NCBI GenBank assembly: GCA_963662175.1 | Contig: OY759216.1 | Span: 38,333,087 to 38,397,086 of the forward strand | Reading direction: 5' to 3' | From: Aradus depressus | Taxonomy: Eukaryota > Arthropoda > Insecta > Hemiptera > Aradidae | DNA length: 64,000 nt | Part shown: positions 52,166 through 63,424 of the stretch, piece after piece | Numbering within the stretch: the stretch's first letter is position 1 | How the letters are laid out: every line of letters begins with the position of its first letter | Position numbers and translations under genes: made by a program | Notes under the pieces: model-generated | What the model was told of the DNA's origin: nothing | The model's database searches: none | The model's input: only the letters and a program-made list of their open reading frames with translations

Positions 52166-52955
52166 AAGGATCAATATAAACAAAGTTGAAGCGTCCCAAA
52201 AATTTAAATTAATGTTCCATGGCTTGGAATTAAATTATAATTTTTTATTGATACTTTGAAAAATAATTATATAATATAAAAAAAAAAAAAGTTTATGACC
52301 TTTACAGGACTTTCTTATACTTAGTAACGACAGTATGAAATTAATTTTTAAAGTCCTGTTATGGCCACATCACTTATATATTTCTTAATGTAGGAGGGGG
52401 GATCATCTAACATTTTTCTGGCTTTCAGACAAATGAGAGAGAAATTCTCACTTATTCGACAAAAAATGTTTGTTCTACTTATTTTTAGAAATTTTTTGGG
52501 ATATCACTTATCCGATAAGGACATTTTGGAAGGGACCTTCCCCCTTCTACCGACCCAGGTTCTTTTTAATACTTCTCCATTAGTTATTTTTCTAAACCAG
52601 TTAAATGGTAATAGTTAATTCCAATTGAGTAGGGGTGGTTTGTGAATGACGTCATCGTGCAGTGAATGTCTCAGTACTGATGTAGTAGACATTTCATTCC
52701 TATCATCACTCAGTGAAATTCAGAGTGAAGAAAGGAAACGCCTTGATGATATCATATTACAATTCTGCGGATATGAAGGATTTCATCATCGATGGAGAAA
52801 GTTGGGAATATTTCGGACTAACTGTCTATGACTCAGTTCAGAGAAATGTTGCTTTCAACAGGGAGGAGTAATTTCATGAAACGTCGCAAAAAAATGTTTC
52901 TTATTTACTTATTATTCGACAGCGGAACATGAATATAGGATATTGTTTTACACAA
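52166..52955. other. Unassigned DNA
   Basis: Contains the AAAGTCCTGTTATGGCC phrase also seen near 2.22 kb. No gene. Confidence 0.35.
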
Positions 52956-52959
52956 TTTT

Positions 52960-53020
52960 GTATGTTATATTTTTTGTTCCCTCGGAACCAAACTCCGAGG
53001 GAACAAAAAATGTAACATAC
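52960..53020. repeat. Strong hairpin, 27-bp stem
   Basis: GTATGTTATATTTTTTG, TTCCCTCGGA pairs with TCCGAGGGAA, CAAAAAATGTAACATAC with one mismatch, around a short ACCAAAC loop. Unlike a terminator, it has no oriented gene nearby; it is probably a small foldback element. Confidence 0.7.
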
Positions 53021-53225
53021 TTACACGGGTTTTTATGATTTCGGCGTTGGTTTCGTCATAGTCTCTTGACTAGAGGCATTTCCCGTAACTCAAAAATTCA
53101 AACTCAACAGTCAACAAAACCCATTGACTGTTTCTAATTAAAGAGCTTAAAAATACAAATACTCGTATTGTATTGATAATATAGTTTTTTAGAATAACTA
53201 TATATATTTTTTTCGGAACCAGGCT

Positions 53226-53468
53226 GAGGTCTTTAGATTTTTTTATTGGGCAGGTGAAAAAACCTTGAGCATGCCGTCCTTCGGATGGGACATTAATCGA
53301 TTGTCCCGAGTCTGAACGATGTTAGGCAAAAAATATTCTTAAAAACCCCTACCCTAGGGGAATAAACCTAGGTAAGCAAAATTTAGGACTCCCATTGTAG
53401 AGTCCGGCTCATATCTACCAGAGCGCTCTGGTAGTTGGCGATATGACCTATATTCTTGACTAACTATA
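53226..53468 (+). mobile_element. tRNA-derived SINE, head missing
   Basis: TTATTGGGCAGGTGAAAAAAC, GCATGCCGTCCTTCGGATGG, GGACTCCCATTGTAGAGTCC, GCGCTCTGGTAGTTGGCGAT, tail GACTAACTAT. Confidence 0.85.
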
Positions 53469-54333
53469 ATTCCCGCACCGATTTTGTATTGCTGTGATTT
53501 CTCAGCTATTTTAGCGGTTAGTAGGTTCCAAGATCCCATTGATACACTCGTTATAAGGTTCCTATTCTGCTGTTGTCAGTAGTGAAGTGACTCACCTTAT
53601 CACTATGTATCGTCTCATGTATGGGACAGTCACCTTACATTCACTTTAGCTCTCCTATCTTTTTATCGGAAAGAAAGTTTTCCACCCACATTTGCATATT
53701 ACTAGGAAGAGAGAAAAAATAGTTGATAAATCATATCGTTTAGGTGTTTTTTTGTTTGTTTTATATTGAATTTATATTAGACATTCATATTTTTTTATTT
53801 ATTTTACTGTACTTAATATGCTTACGTTGAAATTTACATAAGATAACGTCTTAGATTTGAAAGGGTGAACGATCTTTTTTCTTGGTAATTGTGCTGCTCG
53901 ATTAATCCGTGCTGGGGAAGTACGTAACCAGTTTCACCGACAACTTTTTTCAGTTGTATTCTAATTGTAGAGTTCAGTATGACATTTAATTCAATTTGAA
54001 CTTAGAGGCATAATGAGGTTTAATTTCTAGCTGGAAGTCTTACCTGGAGATCAAACTGAAAAGATCTTAGAGATTAGAGTGTAATTATGCGAAATTTTGA
54101 TTTAAAAAAAAAGATAGATGTGTAACCTTCTTTTTGCCTAAACTTTCAAAATAGAGATCGAAAAGCTAAAACACTCTCTTAGTTGAGGACATAACAATAA
54201 CATTTATTTCCGTTAAACCATAACATGGTAATAAGATACGACATAAGAATGTATACAACTATTTGAGTCTAACACACATATGATTAGTAATAACAAAGCT
54301 AGATTGAACATAGGAGTTGGTTTTAGTCACCAG
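53469..54333. other. Unassigned DNA with a family A end scrap
   Basis: 53892-53950 has GTGCTGGGGAAGTACGTAAC and TTTCACCGACAAC, the start end of a minus-strand family A copy. The rest is unassigned. Confidence 0.4.
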
Positions 54334-54932
54334 ATGATATTAGTATGCGATCCCCGAAGTACAATCCTGGTGCTTAACGACATGCACTCTAAGTACCCAG
54401 TTGTCCAAGAAATCCACAGGACTCTTCATAGACTCAAACAACTAAATGTAGAGATGTTTCTTCTGGGTTCCGGGTCACTTTGGGATAGAGGGTAACGAGC
54501 ATGAGACCATGAAGACCAAATGGCTGCAGACTCTCCCAACTCGGATATAGCTATTACCTGGACAGATCTCGTACCAGGGATCCGAGGAAGACTGACCATC
54601 GAATGGCTGGACTACTGTGGATGAGAACAAATTGAGAAAAATGAAGTCTACTGGAAGTCCTCTTGCCGGAACTCCAGACTTGAGTGGTGATAGTTCGCCT
54701 CAGACTAGGACGCTGACCCACGGGCACCATGACCAGACAGCCTCCTCCTATCTGTACCCGCTGTTCTACACAGATCTCTCTCCAACATCTCCTGGACTGC
54801 GCCAGATATCTCAGGCAGCTCAGGGAGACCCTTGCTCTTCCTCAACTCCATCTTCTGTTGGATGACTCCTCCCCTATCTTAGATTTGCTCATCACTTTCT
54901 TAGAAAGAGCCGAATTGTTCTCAGAGCTATGA
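54334..54932 (+). pseudogene. Non-LTR retrotransposon (I-like) RNase H domain and C-terminus, frameshifted
   Basis: Four collinear frames: CDPRSTILVLNDMHSKYPVV plus QEIHRTLHRLKQLNVEMFLL (the D-x-x-S and helix region of RNase H), then after a shift near 54470 WVPGHFGIEGNE (the H-x-G-x-x-GNE motif), then MAADSPNSDIAITWTDLVPG and RGRLTIEWLDY, then after another shift ICTRCSTQISLQHLLDCARY and a C-terminus ending ERAELFSEL at a stop at 54930-54932. The Cys-x2-Cys...His...Cys knuckle follows RNase H as in I-group LINEs. At least three frameshifts and one in-frame stop make it dead. RNase H would have degraded RNA template during reverse transcription. Confidence 0.8.
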
Positions 54933-55539
54933 GACTCCTCTAAGATAACATAACGTTCACTCCCCTTCATCCATTTGTTTCTACTATATCCATTTGTAAA
55001 TACATTTCTTCATTTTTCCATATCCATCACTCTTTCATTTATTTACCTAAATTCATTTAAATATTTCCATTTTACACTTATCTCTAAATTAATCTGCATA
55101 ATAATATCATTTACGCCCTGATTCCTTTTAATAATTTTAAAAAAAATCTCATGTTAAAGGCAAGCCATTTTCAATCGGTTGAATTACCCTTAAAAAAAAA
55201 AACTAGTAAAAAAGTAAAATGAATTGAATAAAAACTTCATAAATAAATCCTTTAAAAAATATGGGTATAAAAATAATAATATTAATACATAGATACATTT
55301 ACAATATGTAGGTACATTTTACAATTTAATAAAAATGAAGATAACTATTTTTAAATCTCTTCCACATCTTCTTCCAAATCTTTATCACAACGATGCTTCT
55401 TTAGAAACGTTATCACTATTTCTTATTTTTGAGCAATTTCTTTGCTCAAAACCGATCTTGCGAATAACGTATTAGAAGTAAATATTACTTTTATAGTTTC
55501 AATCAAGGCCAAATCTTTCTACGTTTCCTTTAGATTTCC
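54933..55539. other. AT-rich DNA, possible LINE 3' untranslated region
   Basis: Follows the LINE remnant directly. Repeated CATTT words, no recognised tail or duplication. Confidence 0.35.
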
Positions 55540-56200
55540 TTCCCCAGCTATATAAAGTATAAGGGAAGTTATGTAATCGGGCAGAAATTCAATGCGGAGT
55601 TTTCGACGGATTTTAATGTTTTCCGGATCCTGATTCCAAAAATGAAACAAAAAACTGTCTGTGTGTCTAGAACACAATTCATTCTATCGGGAGTTATCGT
55701 TGTGATAATTTGTGTATCCAAAACCCCATAACGATATCTATTGATTTTCAGCCAAATCGGCTAAAGTGAAGGGAGATTAGGGGCTTAACATGTAAACTCT
55801 AATAACTGCATTTGTAATGAATGTATTTACATGAAATTTCATATGGGGATTCAAAACCTCATAAGAACGATACGTTTTAATTTTCAGCTGAATCGGCCGA
55901 AGGGAAGGGGGAGATCAGAGGGGGCTCAACTGAAAAACCCCAATAACTGCCGATGTAATGAATGTGTCGACATGAAATTGTATATTTGAATTCGATACCC
56001 CATAAGGATAGCAGCTATCAATTGTGGGAGATCAGAGAATGGGGCTTGACACGAAAACTCTAACAACGATTCAGAAGCCACTATGTAAGTCAAGTATTGA
56101 GTCTCAGCTCAATCGGTCAACTGACTTGGAGGGAGAGCGAAAACATAATTGATTAATTTGTGCTGGGGAAGTACATAACTGGTGATTCAACGACGACTTT
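55540..56200 (-). repeat. Family A dispersed repeat, near full length
   Basis: Both ends kept: TTCCCCAGCTATATAAAGTA, AAGGGAAGTTATGTAATCGG at 55540-55580, and GTGCTGGGGAAGTACATAAC, TGGTGATTCAACGACGAC at 56161-56200. Four internal modules of about 100-130 bp between, each with a GAATGTAT(C/T) and AAxCCC(A/T)ATAA phrase. Best single copy for a consensus. Confidence 0.85.
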
Positions 56201-57839
56201 TTGTTCTCCTTATTCCTTAACTAGACATATCCTGTGAAAAACTTGATAGCATGTTATATGTACTAGAGAATAACCTGTGAAATTTCTAGCAGGAGAGGAA
56301 GTTGGTGACCAAACTGGGTGAACAGGTTGACAAGCCGTCTATGTAGGTCAGACCGGGAGGAAATGGACAAACCAGGCTCTCTGTTTCCTGGTTTCTGTTT
56401 ACAACTTAGATCAGAGAGATCAACAAAGTCATATTAAATCTCTTCAGTAGCCCAAATCAAAACTGACCAGATTATACGTCAAAAATGTCTTCCTCAGGGT
56501 AGGCGTAATCTTGCAGGAGCTGCTCTACTCTTGTTGGTTAGGTCTTCGGCGACTACATGATGCATCGATGCCGATAGAATGCTGGTTCAAAATGAGACAA
56601 GCTCAAGCCAAAATGGAAATTTACCTTATTCATGTATACCTTCATTGAATTTTTAAGGGTATGGCACCATAGGATTCGGACTTGATCGAACTTCAGTTAG
56701 GAAAGAAAGCGGCTCAGTATATATACCCTACTGCGGATCGCGAAAGAAGGCGATTGTTTTTGGAATAAATAATTAAAATACACAATTTCTTTGTCAAACT
56801 TCACTATATATTCTCAAATACTCAACTAGTTTCGCCGTGTTAAGGCATTATCTATTCAAGGCATGGTTATGCCTACCCTGAGGAAGACATTTTTGACGTA
56901 GAGTCTGGGCATTGGAATTGTTTTCCACATATCGTTGTGCATCACGAAACGTGAGTTGTAATTTCATTTGTAACGGACGTTCAACTGAAGTGATCGCATA
57001 TAAAAATGCAAAATGGTTACCGTAGGTACGAGGAACACATTGAAGGGATTCTTGGCATTTTCCAGAGTTATGTCCCACGTTCGTTCACAGTGACCAGAAG
57101 AAGGGACGTGGAAGTGTCCCAAAATATTGTCAAAAAATTTAAAAAATGAACTTCTGGAAATAAATACCGGAAGAAATCATAATTCTTCTAATTCAATTAT
57201 ACGAATTATCCTATATGCCCTTTTCAATAATGAAAAAAATAATAAACTTAATAAATTTAAGTCATAATGCTAGCTGACAAAATAAGTTGTTACTTCGAAC
57301 CTGCGGATTCTGTCAACTTCAACCGGGTTTATTAGTTTATTTTCTTTTGTTTATATACATTAAAAAAATATAAATTAATTGATTTCAGTTAATTCTTAAC
57401 GTTGAATGAACCATCACATTAAAGGCTACATAAAGATTTTTTTTAGAATTATTCCATGAATTTCAGTTGAAAGATTCTTGTTAATTTTTCAAAAGGAAAA
57501 AAACCTTGATTGTGAAATTAATTTTTTTAGAAAATCATATTTCATTTTCAAGATGTTGAAAAGAAGATTTTTGTAAAACCTTTTATAAAGAAAACTGTGT
57601 TTTTACAATAAAAACAACGAGTTTTATTTTACTTTTTCACGGTATAATGAAGGCAGTTGTAAATGAAGGTCTTTAATTTGGAGTCTAATCAGACCTCCTA
57701 TAATTAATGTCCATTTATGACCGGGAAATTCAATACATAATACATTTTTATATAACATAAAACAAAAGAAGAAAATGTAATTACTACCTGTATTCTAAAA
57801 ATAAAATAAAAAAAGAAATAACAGAAAAAAAAAGAAAAA
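56201..57839. other. Unassigned DNA with one separated inverted pair
   Basis: CGTCAAAAATGTCTTCCTCA plus GGGTAGGC at 56477-56504 is the exact complement of 56871-56898 (28 bp, about 370 bp apart). Between them, near 56828-56850, AGTTTCGCCGTGTTAAGGC resembles the GCC...GGC-GAAAC part of Penelope-type ends on the minus strand, but no CTGANGA box is present. A 76-codon minus frame at 56848-57078 has no motif. 57100-57840 is AT-rich and unassigned. Confidence 0.45.
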
Positions 57840-58095
57840 AAGATCGACAGTGAATCATTGTCAATGTACTTCCCCAGAACGTTTTCGCCTTCCTTCTCCA
57901 ATGGACAGTTTCGGCTAGAAGTCAGCATATTATATCAATATTATTATTAAGGTTGTTGAGACGAGGCCCCTGAAAATTATTAGGTGTCGTCCTTATGGGA
58001 TTCTGGATACTTATATCGCATTGCGATACATTCATTCTATCGGTAACTATCAAGTTATCGTGTTCACACACACATGCAGACAATCAGCAATTCGA
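57840..58095 (+). repeat. Family A dispersed repeat, partial
   Basis: GACAGTGAATCATTGTCAAT, GTACTTCCCCAGAACG, then TTAGGTGTCGTCCTTATGGG and TTCATTCTATCGGTAAC, TTATCGTGTTCACACACAC. Confidence 0.75.
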
Positions 58096-58620
58096 TTAAA
58101 CTTTCTTATACCTATAGTATATATATGTAATTGTGCGAAAATCCGAGATCGAGGTTTTAAGGGATTTTCACGTTTCAATGTCCCCTGAATAAGTTTTGAC
58201 CATTTTCGCGAAGATGTCTGGGTGTGTATGTGATTGAAAAGTTGTGAGCACTTTACCGCAAAAACGTATAGTAGCTATGAACTTGAAATTTGGAATGATG
58301 TGGTCAACTAAGCTCACTTAGACATGATTCGATTTTGGCCAAAATCGGTAGAAAACTGAGACCACCGGGGTATAAATTCCTTTTTCAAGATACCGATTAT
58401 ATTTATGACCTAATCAGAAAACGTTTTCAGTAAAAGTTGAAGAGAAAGCTAAAATACATATTTCATATGAAATGCGAGTTTTCACAGGTTGCCCGGTTTT
58501 TGAGTTTTACAATCTAAAAATATGTGTTTCCTTGATTTACCCAAAAAATGTTAGTCCTATCAAAAAAATGTCCTTAATAAATTTACGTAATTTCCCGTAT
58601 ACTTCCTATAGCTGGGTCAG
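58096..58620 (+). repeat. Family B dispersed repeat, uninterrupted
   Basis: TTTCTTATACCTATAGTATA, GATCGAGGTTTTAAGGG, CATTTTCGCGAAGATGTCTG, GTAGCTATGAACTTGAAATT, GAAAACGTTTTCAGTAAAAG. Ends near TTCCTATAGCTGGGTCAGTA, which resembles a family A terminus. Confidence 0.7.
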
Positions 58621-58783
58621 TAAAAGAAAAATGAATTGAATTTACAGTAGTTTATGAATGATCCCATGTCCACTACATCACTACAATGTACATATTTGTG
58701 TAGTAATGATATATGGAGAGGAATTGGCTCAAGGTTGTCAAAAAAAATTACACATTTTTTTCTCGACCTTGATTAAATTCTTA

Positions 58784-59096
58784 GTTATTATGCGAGGTCA
58801 TATCGCCTACTACCAGTGCGGCTCTTTCGTCACTTTGGTGGACATGAGGCCGACTCTACTGTGGGATTCCTAAATTTTGCCTACCCTAAATTTTTATTCA
58901 TTCAGGGCAGGGGTCTTTAACGAGTACCTGACATCGTACAGGCTCTGGACCATCGCTTAACGTACCATCCGAAGGACGGCGTGCTTAAGTTTATTTTACC
59001 TCCCAGATAAAATAAACTAAGGGCCGCGGTCGGGTTTCGAATCCTGCTTATGCTTAGAAGGCAAGCACGCATACCACTGAGCTACCGGCGCCCTCT
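58784..59096 (-). mobile_element. tRNA-derived SINE, 3' end slightly truncated
   Basis: Minus strand: head GGGCGCCGGTAGCTCAGTGG, damaged B box, complete body to GATATGACCTCGCATAA; the CCCGGGC end and GGTTA tail are missing. TTAAATTCTTA (58773-58783) and TTAGATTCTTA (59097-59107) are a one-mismatch target-site duplication. Confidence 0.9.
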
Positions 59097-59139
59097 TTAG
59101 ATTCTTATATATAGTCGGAACTAAAGACAAGAAACTAAA

Positions 59140-59205
59140 GACATTCTGAAGTTGGCTGATTTAGTGAGAAGTCATTATTTCACAGGTTGTAAAATAATGT
59201 CGTCT
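59140..59205 (+). mobile_element. Fragment of the 21.14-kb hammerhead element family
   Basis: TGAAGTTGGCTGATTTAGTG, AGAAGTCATTATTTCACAGG, TTGTAAAATAATGT match the left end of that element. No ribozyme boxes. Confidence 0.55.
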
Positions 59206-59420
59206 TTGAATCATAGGAAATGTTTTCCATCACGAATTAAACAATTACGTCCCCCCCCCCCCCCCCCTCCCAAAAGCAATCGACATTTTAGACTAAAAAT
59301 CAATAGTTGATTTATATGCTCTTGAATCCTGATGCAAAATGTTATATCGATATATTCATTACAACGGCAGTATCTATAGATAGAGTTTATGTATTAAGCC
59401 AATCTCCCATTATCCTCCCT
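59206..59420 (+). repeat. Family A start fragment with 17-C run
   Basis: GTCGTCTTTGAATCATAGG, CATCACGAATTAAACAATTA, then 17 C (59251-59267), AAAAGCAATCGACATTTTAG. Confidence 0.65.
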
Positions 59421-60130
59421 TTTCAAAAATGGAAACAAAATTTCCTATCTTTCTATGTGTATATGCGTCTGTGAACAGGATAACTTCCGATAGAAATGAA
59501 ATTAAATACAAATAAATTTTATTGAAATAAAAATAAATTTTATTCTTGGACCGAGGTCCCCTAAGAATAAATACATGAAAGTCATTGAACAGAGCAACAA
59601 ATGCAAGTAAAATAAAATATCAGTAATGGGATAAAAGTGTGCTACAGTGGATAGAAACAAGAACACAATGAATATAACTAAATAAGAAAATACAATAATG
59701 AATGATGAAATAAGTAAACAAAAAAAGAAATTAATAAAAAAAAATAAAAATAAAAAATTATAATTAAATGAACAGCTTCATTATGAAGAAATCATACGAA
59801 AATAAATGTATCTAAATAAATATATAGAAGAAAATAAAATAAATTTAAAAAATAAATAATATAAAAATCAAGATTATGAAGGAGGAGGAAATCTAGACCA
59901 GGCTTGCAATAAAATTAATTTAAGGAAAACTGATGGAAAAAGAAATAAAATAAAAGGATGAAGATGAAAAAATGAATAAGGAAAAGAAGAAGAAGAAAAA
60001 ATCAATGTTAAGGAGCGGGAAAGTATTGAGGAAGGAGAATAAAAGGCTAATCGATAGAAGAAGATAGAAGGAATGTATCGAAAGGAAGTTGTATATGTAA
60101 GACTTTAATAACGGTCGATGTAGTAAATGT
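59420..60130 (-). repeat. Family A fragment split by a strand-asymmetric insertion
   Basis: TGCGTCTGTGAACAGGATAA, CTTCCGATAGAA stops at 59494 and resumes at 60070 with GGAATGTATCGAAAGG. GATAGAA occurs at both junctions (59488-59494 and 60063-60069). Confidence 0.65.
59495..60069. mobile_element. Purine/A-rich insertion of about 575 bp
   Basis: Inserted into a family A copy with a 7-bp GATAGAA repeat at the junctions. The plus strand is overwhelmingly A and G, with very little C. A short hairpin TTGGACCGAGGTCC lies at 59547-59560. No open frame and no tRNA head; the asymmetry suggests a reverse-transcribed or expanded A-rich element. Class unknown. Confidence 0.5.
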
Positions 60131-60500
60131 ATAATTTAGTATCTTTTGAATTTAAATATAAAATTTCATGTACATATACATCGGCAGTTATTGGAATTTT
60201 TGAATTGAGCCCTACCCTTCAGTTGATTTCTGTGAAAATTTCTAAATCGTCTTTAAAGGGACTTGAATTCACTTATGAAATTTCTTGTCAATACATTAAA
60301 TCAGTAATAAGAGTTTTTGTATTTATACATCCTCCCAAATTCCCTTCTCTTCGGTCGATTCGGCTGAAAATCAATAGGTCTCCGTCCATAGGGGGTTCTG
60401 AATACACATATAAAAGATTTTTTCTTCATTTTTGAAATCAGAAGGTCGGAAAGTATATTATTCGTGGAAAACTCCGCTAACTTCCCCTATGTATTGATGT
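60130..60500 (+). repeat. Family A fragment
   Basis: CATCGGCAGTTATTGGAATT, CAGTTGATTTCTGTGAAAAT, GGTCGATTCGGCTGAAAATC, GGGGGTTCTGAATACACATA, terminal AACTTCCCCTATGTATTG, ATGTGGGAGTAAAA. Confidence 0.7.
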
Positions 60501-61289
60501 GGGAGTAAAAAACTCTTTTTGAACTCCTCAAAAGGTGAAGTTCAGAATATTTGTGGCCTTTGGTTCGGGTCATTTCACGTGAATGGGTGGGTGTCAAAGT
60601 GAAGTAGCATTTGAAAGTTATCCGCTCAAAAACGTGTTTAGGTTAAACTATTGCCCTTCAAGTTGGCAATTTCAAAGGAATTCAAGTGGATGTTTTATTC
60701 CCCCCCCCCCCCCCCACCCACCCCTCCCCCCTCTTTCTGTCTAATTGGAAAAAAGGGTTTTATCTCCCTTTTGTTGGACCTTCAAAGGCTATTTATATTT
60801 AAATATTTGTCCCCTTTTTCTCATAGTTAGGGACAAAAAACTGAGGAAAAATAGGTTTAACTGATGGACCAACAGATTTAATTCTTTCAACGTTAGCTTT
60901 TTCTATTTTTTTGCCAAAAAAAATATTCCTTTCCGCGGAAATGTTTTAGTCAAAGTTCAATTAATGAAAATTACAACATTTTATTTTAAAAATTGGTCTA
61001 TCACTGGGAATGTACTTCCCCTATGGGAATTATCAAAACTAAACAACTGATTTGGTTGAAAATAAATAGATAATTAATTGTTTTTGAGTTGCCCTTCTCT
61101 TCGGGCGATTCCCTAAACACTGTCTTACTTACGGACTATTGCTGAAGTTTAATATCGATATATTCTTCGATCATAGGAAAACGTTGCTATTTTTAATTAA
61201 AATATATTTCTGTGGAAATAATTTAGATAAATTTCAAGTAATGGTAAATAATATTTTATTTTAAAATAAATTGAATTACCGAAAATGTT
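60501..61289. other. Unassigned DNA with a 16-C run
   Basis: C16 at 60700-60715 followed by CACCCACCCCTCCCCCC. Family A scraps near 61010-61110 (TGTACTTCCCCTATGGG, GCCCTTCTCTTCGGGCG). Confidence 0.4.
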
Positions 61290-61870
61290 CTTTTTTAGCG
61301 CGAACTAAGTTTTCACACCCTCTCCAAAACCAATCGACCGACTTAGTTGACAATAAGTAGATAATATATAATGGTTTTTGAGTTCAACACCCTTTTCCTG
61401 ATTTCGCCTGAAAGTTGATAGCTGTCGTTCATGAGTGCTTTATATCTACTGGAAATTTAATGTCGTTACATTTTTGACATTATTACACTTATTTTGATTT
61501 TTGAGTTGAGCTCATCCTCTGACCTTCGACCGATACTGCTGAAAATTGATAGATGTCGTCCTTATGGGGTTCCAAATTCCGGTTTGTTGTATTCATTTCA
61601 TTAGGGCTTTTATTTTTTTTGGGCTTAAAGTTATGCGTTCAAAGTTTGGTGTGACATTTACACATGTATTTACGAAGCGTAGGGGATTTTATGCATTTTC
61701 CTGTCTGTCTGTGTATCTGTATACACGATAACTCCCGATAAAATTAATGTATCTCCACATTTTATATGTGTATCCAGAACTCCATGAGGTTAACCTATTA
61801 ATTTTCAGCGGAATCGGCCGAGGGAAAGATGAGGATTACAAGGGGGGTGGGGGGGGGGGGGGGGGATAAG
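61290..61870 (+). repeat. Family A fragments in both orientations, with a 17-G run
   Basis: The plus-oriented part 61290-61690 (AACCAATCGACCGACTTAG, AAAATTGATAGATGTCGTCC, TTATGGGGTTCCAAATTCC) meets a minus-oriented part 61690-61850 (TGTCTGTGTATCTGTATACA, GATAACTCCCGATAAAAT, GGAATCGGCCGAGGG), ending in G17 (61849-61865). Confidence 0.65.
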
Positions 61871-61984
61871 AGGATTTTTGTGCTACAGTACAATGCCGTG
61901 GTGATTTAAAGGCTTTTTTTTTTTTAGTTAATTTTGATTTGCATATTACATGATATTTCAGCAATGCCAATTTGAAGGCGTATT

Positions 61985-62285
61985 TACCTTAATTTTCTTT
62001 TTATACTTCATTTTCCATTTATATTTCCTTTTCCTTTTATACTTCATTTTCCTTTTATAATTCATTGACCTTTTTTTACTTTATTTTCTTCTTATACTTC
62101 AATTTTCCTTTTATATTTCGTTTACCTTTTATACTTCGTTGTCATTTTTTTACTTTATTTTTTTCTTATACTTCAATTTTCCTTTTATATTTCATTTTCC
62201 TTTTATACTTCATTTTCCCTTCATACTTAATTTTCCTTCTATACTTCATGTTCCTTTTATATTTCATTTTCCTTTTATACGTTCC
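61985..62285 (+). repeat. Tandem repeat, about 18-bp unit CATTTTCCTTTTATACTT
   Basis: About 16 imperfect copies. The 104-codon Phe-rich frame across it is a by-product of the T-rich repeat. Confidence 0.9.
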
Positions 62286-62868
62286 CCTGAACGTAACCGT
62301 GCCTTTTCCCTGTAGAAAGTCTTTATGTAAAAGTTGTAAATATCTGTGTAATTTCTGTATAAAAACAAATTTATACTGATGTGCCTATACGTATATTCCC
62401 ATTACTTATATTTATAGTTTATTATGTGTATTTTATAGCTTCCTTAAAATGTATTAAATTTTTTTTTTTTTTTTTTGAGAAATTGCGTAATTCGTTATTA
62501 ACCAACACTGTTTGACTTTCAAAATTGTATAAAGATCATCAAAATTCTTCCCCTTTTTTTTTTATTTTTATTGAATATATGTTGTCATTCGGAAACTTAA
62601 TGTTTTTTTCATGAAGTTACACAATCGTTATTTTTCTCTTGGAACAGTTATAAATATACATAAATCTTTTATATATTTATTGATATTAAGTTTTTTACGT
62701 TAGAAGTTCATTTTTTTCAACAGATTATGAAAAAAATTATATTCAACATATCCACGGATTATTTCATAATTTTTAGAACTTCTTGCCAATGTTCACATTT
62801 CTAGGCGTGGGTCTAGTTGGACAGAAACTGTGAATAAGAGTTTTTTGTATCATCCATTTAGAACAATT
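62286..62868. other. Unassigned AT-rich DNA
   Basis: A run of about 18 T near 62459-62476. No gene. Confidence 0.4.
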
Positions 62869-62880
62869 TTAGTTTATATA

Positions 62881-63227
62881 GGTTAGGTTAGGTTTTATGA
62901 CTCATGCCCGGGCTTTAACTACGAGGTCATATCGCCTACTACCAGAGCGCTCTTTCGTCACTCTGGTGGACATGAGCCCGACTCTACTGTGGGAGTCCTA
63001 AATTTTGCCTACCCTAAATTTTTTATTCATCTAGGGCAGGGGTCTTTAACGAGTACCTGACATCGTACAGGCTCGGGACCATCGCTTAACGTCCCATCCG
63101 AAGGACGGCGTGCTTAAGTTTATTTTACCTCCCAGATAAAATAAACTAAGGGCCTCGGTCGGGCTACGAACCCACGACCTTGAGCTCAGAAGTCAAGCAC
63201 GCATACCACTGAGCTACCGGCGCCCTC
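62881..63227 (-). mobile_element. tRNA-derived SINE, full length, (GGTTA)n tail
   Basis: Best-kept copy. Minus strand: GGCGCCGGTAGCTCAGTGG, GTGGGTTCGTAGCCCGACC, full body, GCCCGGGCATGAGTCATA, AAACCTAACCTAACC. TTAGTTTATATA is repeated exactly at 62869-62880 and 63228-63239. Low divergence from 42873-43219 suggests this subfamily moved recently. Confidence 0.95.
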
Positions 63228-63424
63228 TTAGTTTATATATATCTTATATTAATTCGGTTCGGTGTCATCAAAACTGCCGATCACTTTTTCAGTTATTTCT
63301 ACTTCAATGCATGTTGACAACATATTTCAGAACGATCAGTGGAGCAGTTCACCGTTGCATGTCATATCCTCGTATTATGTAATTTTTTTCAGACGTTTGC
63401 TTGATTTATGCGAAAAATTACTTT

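Noticed and set aside
62065..62379. 104-codon Phe-rich open frame
   Set aside because: By-product of the CATTTTCCTTTTATACTT tandem repeat.
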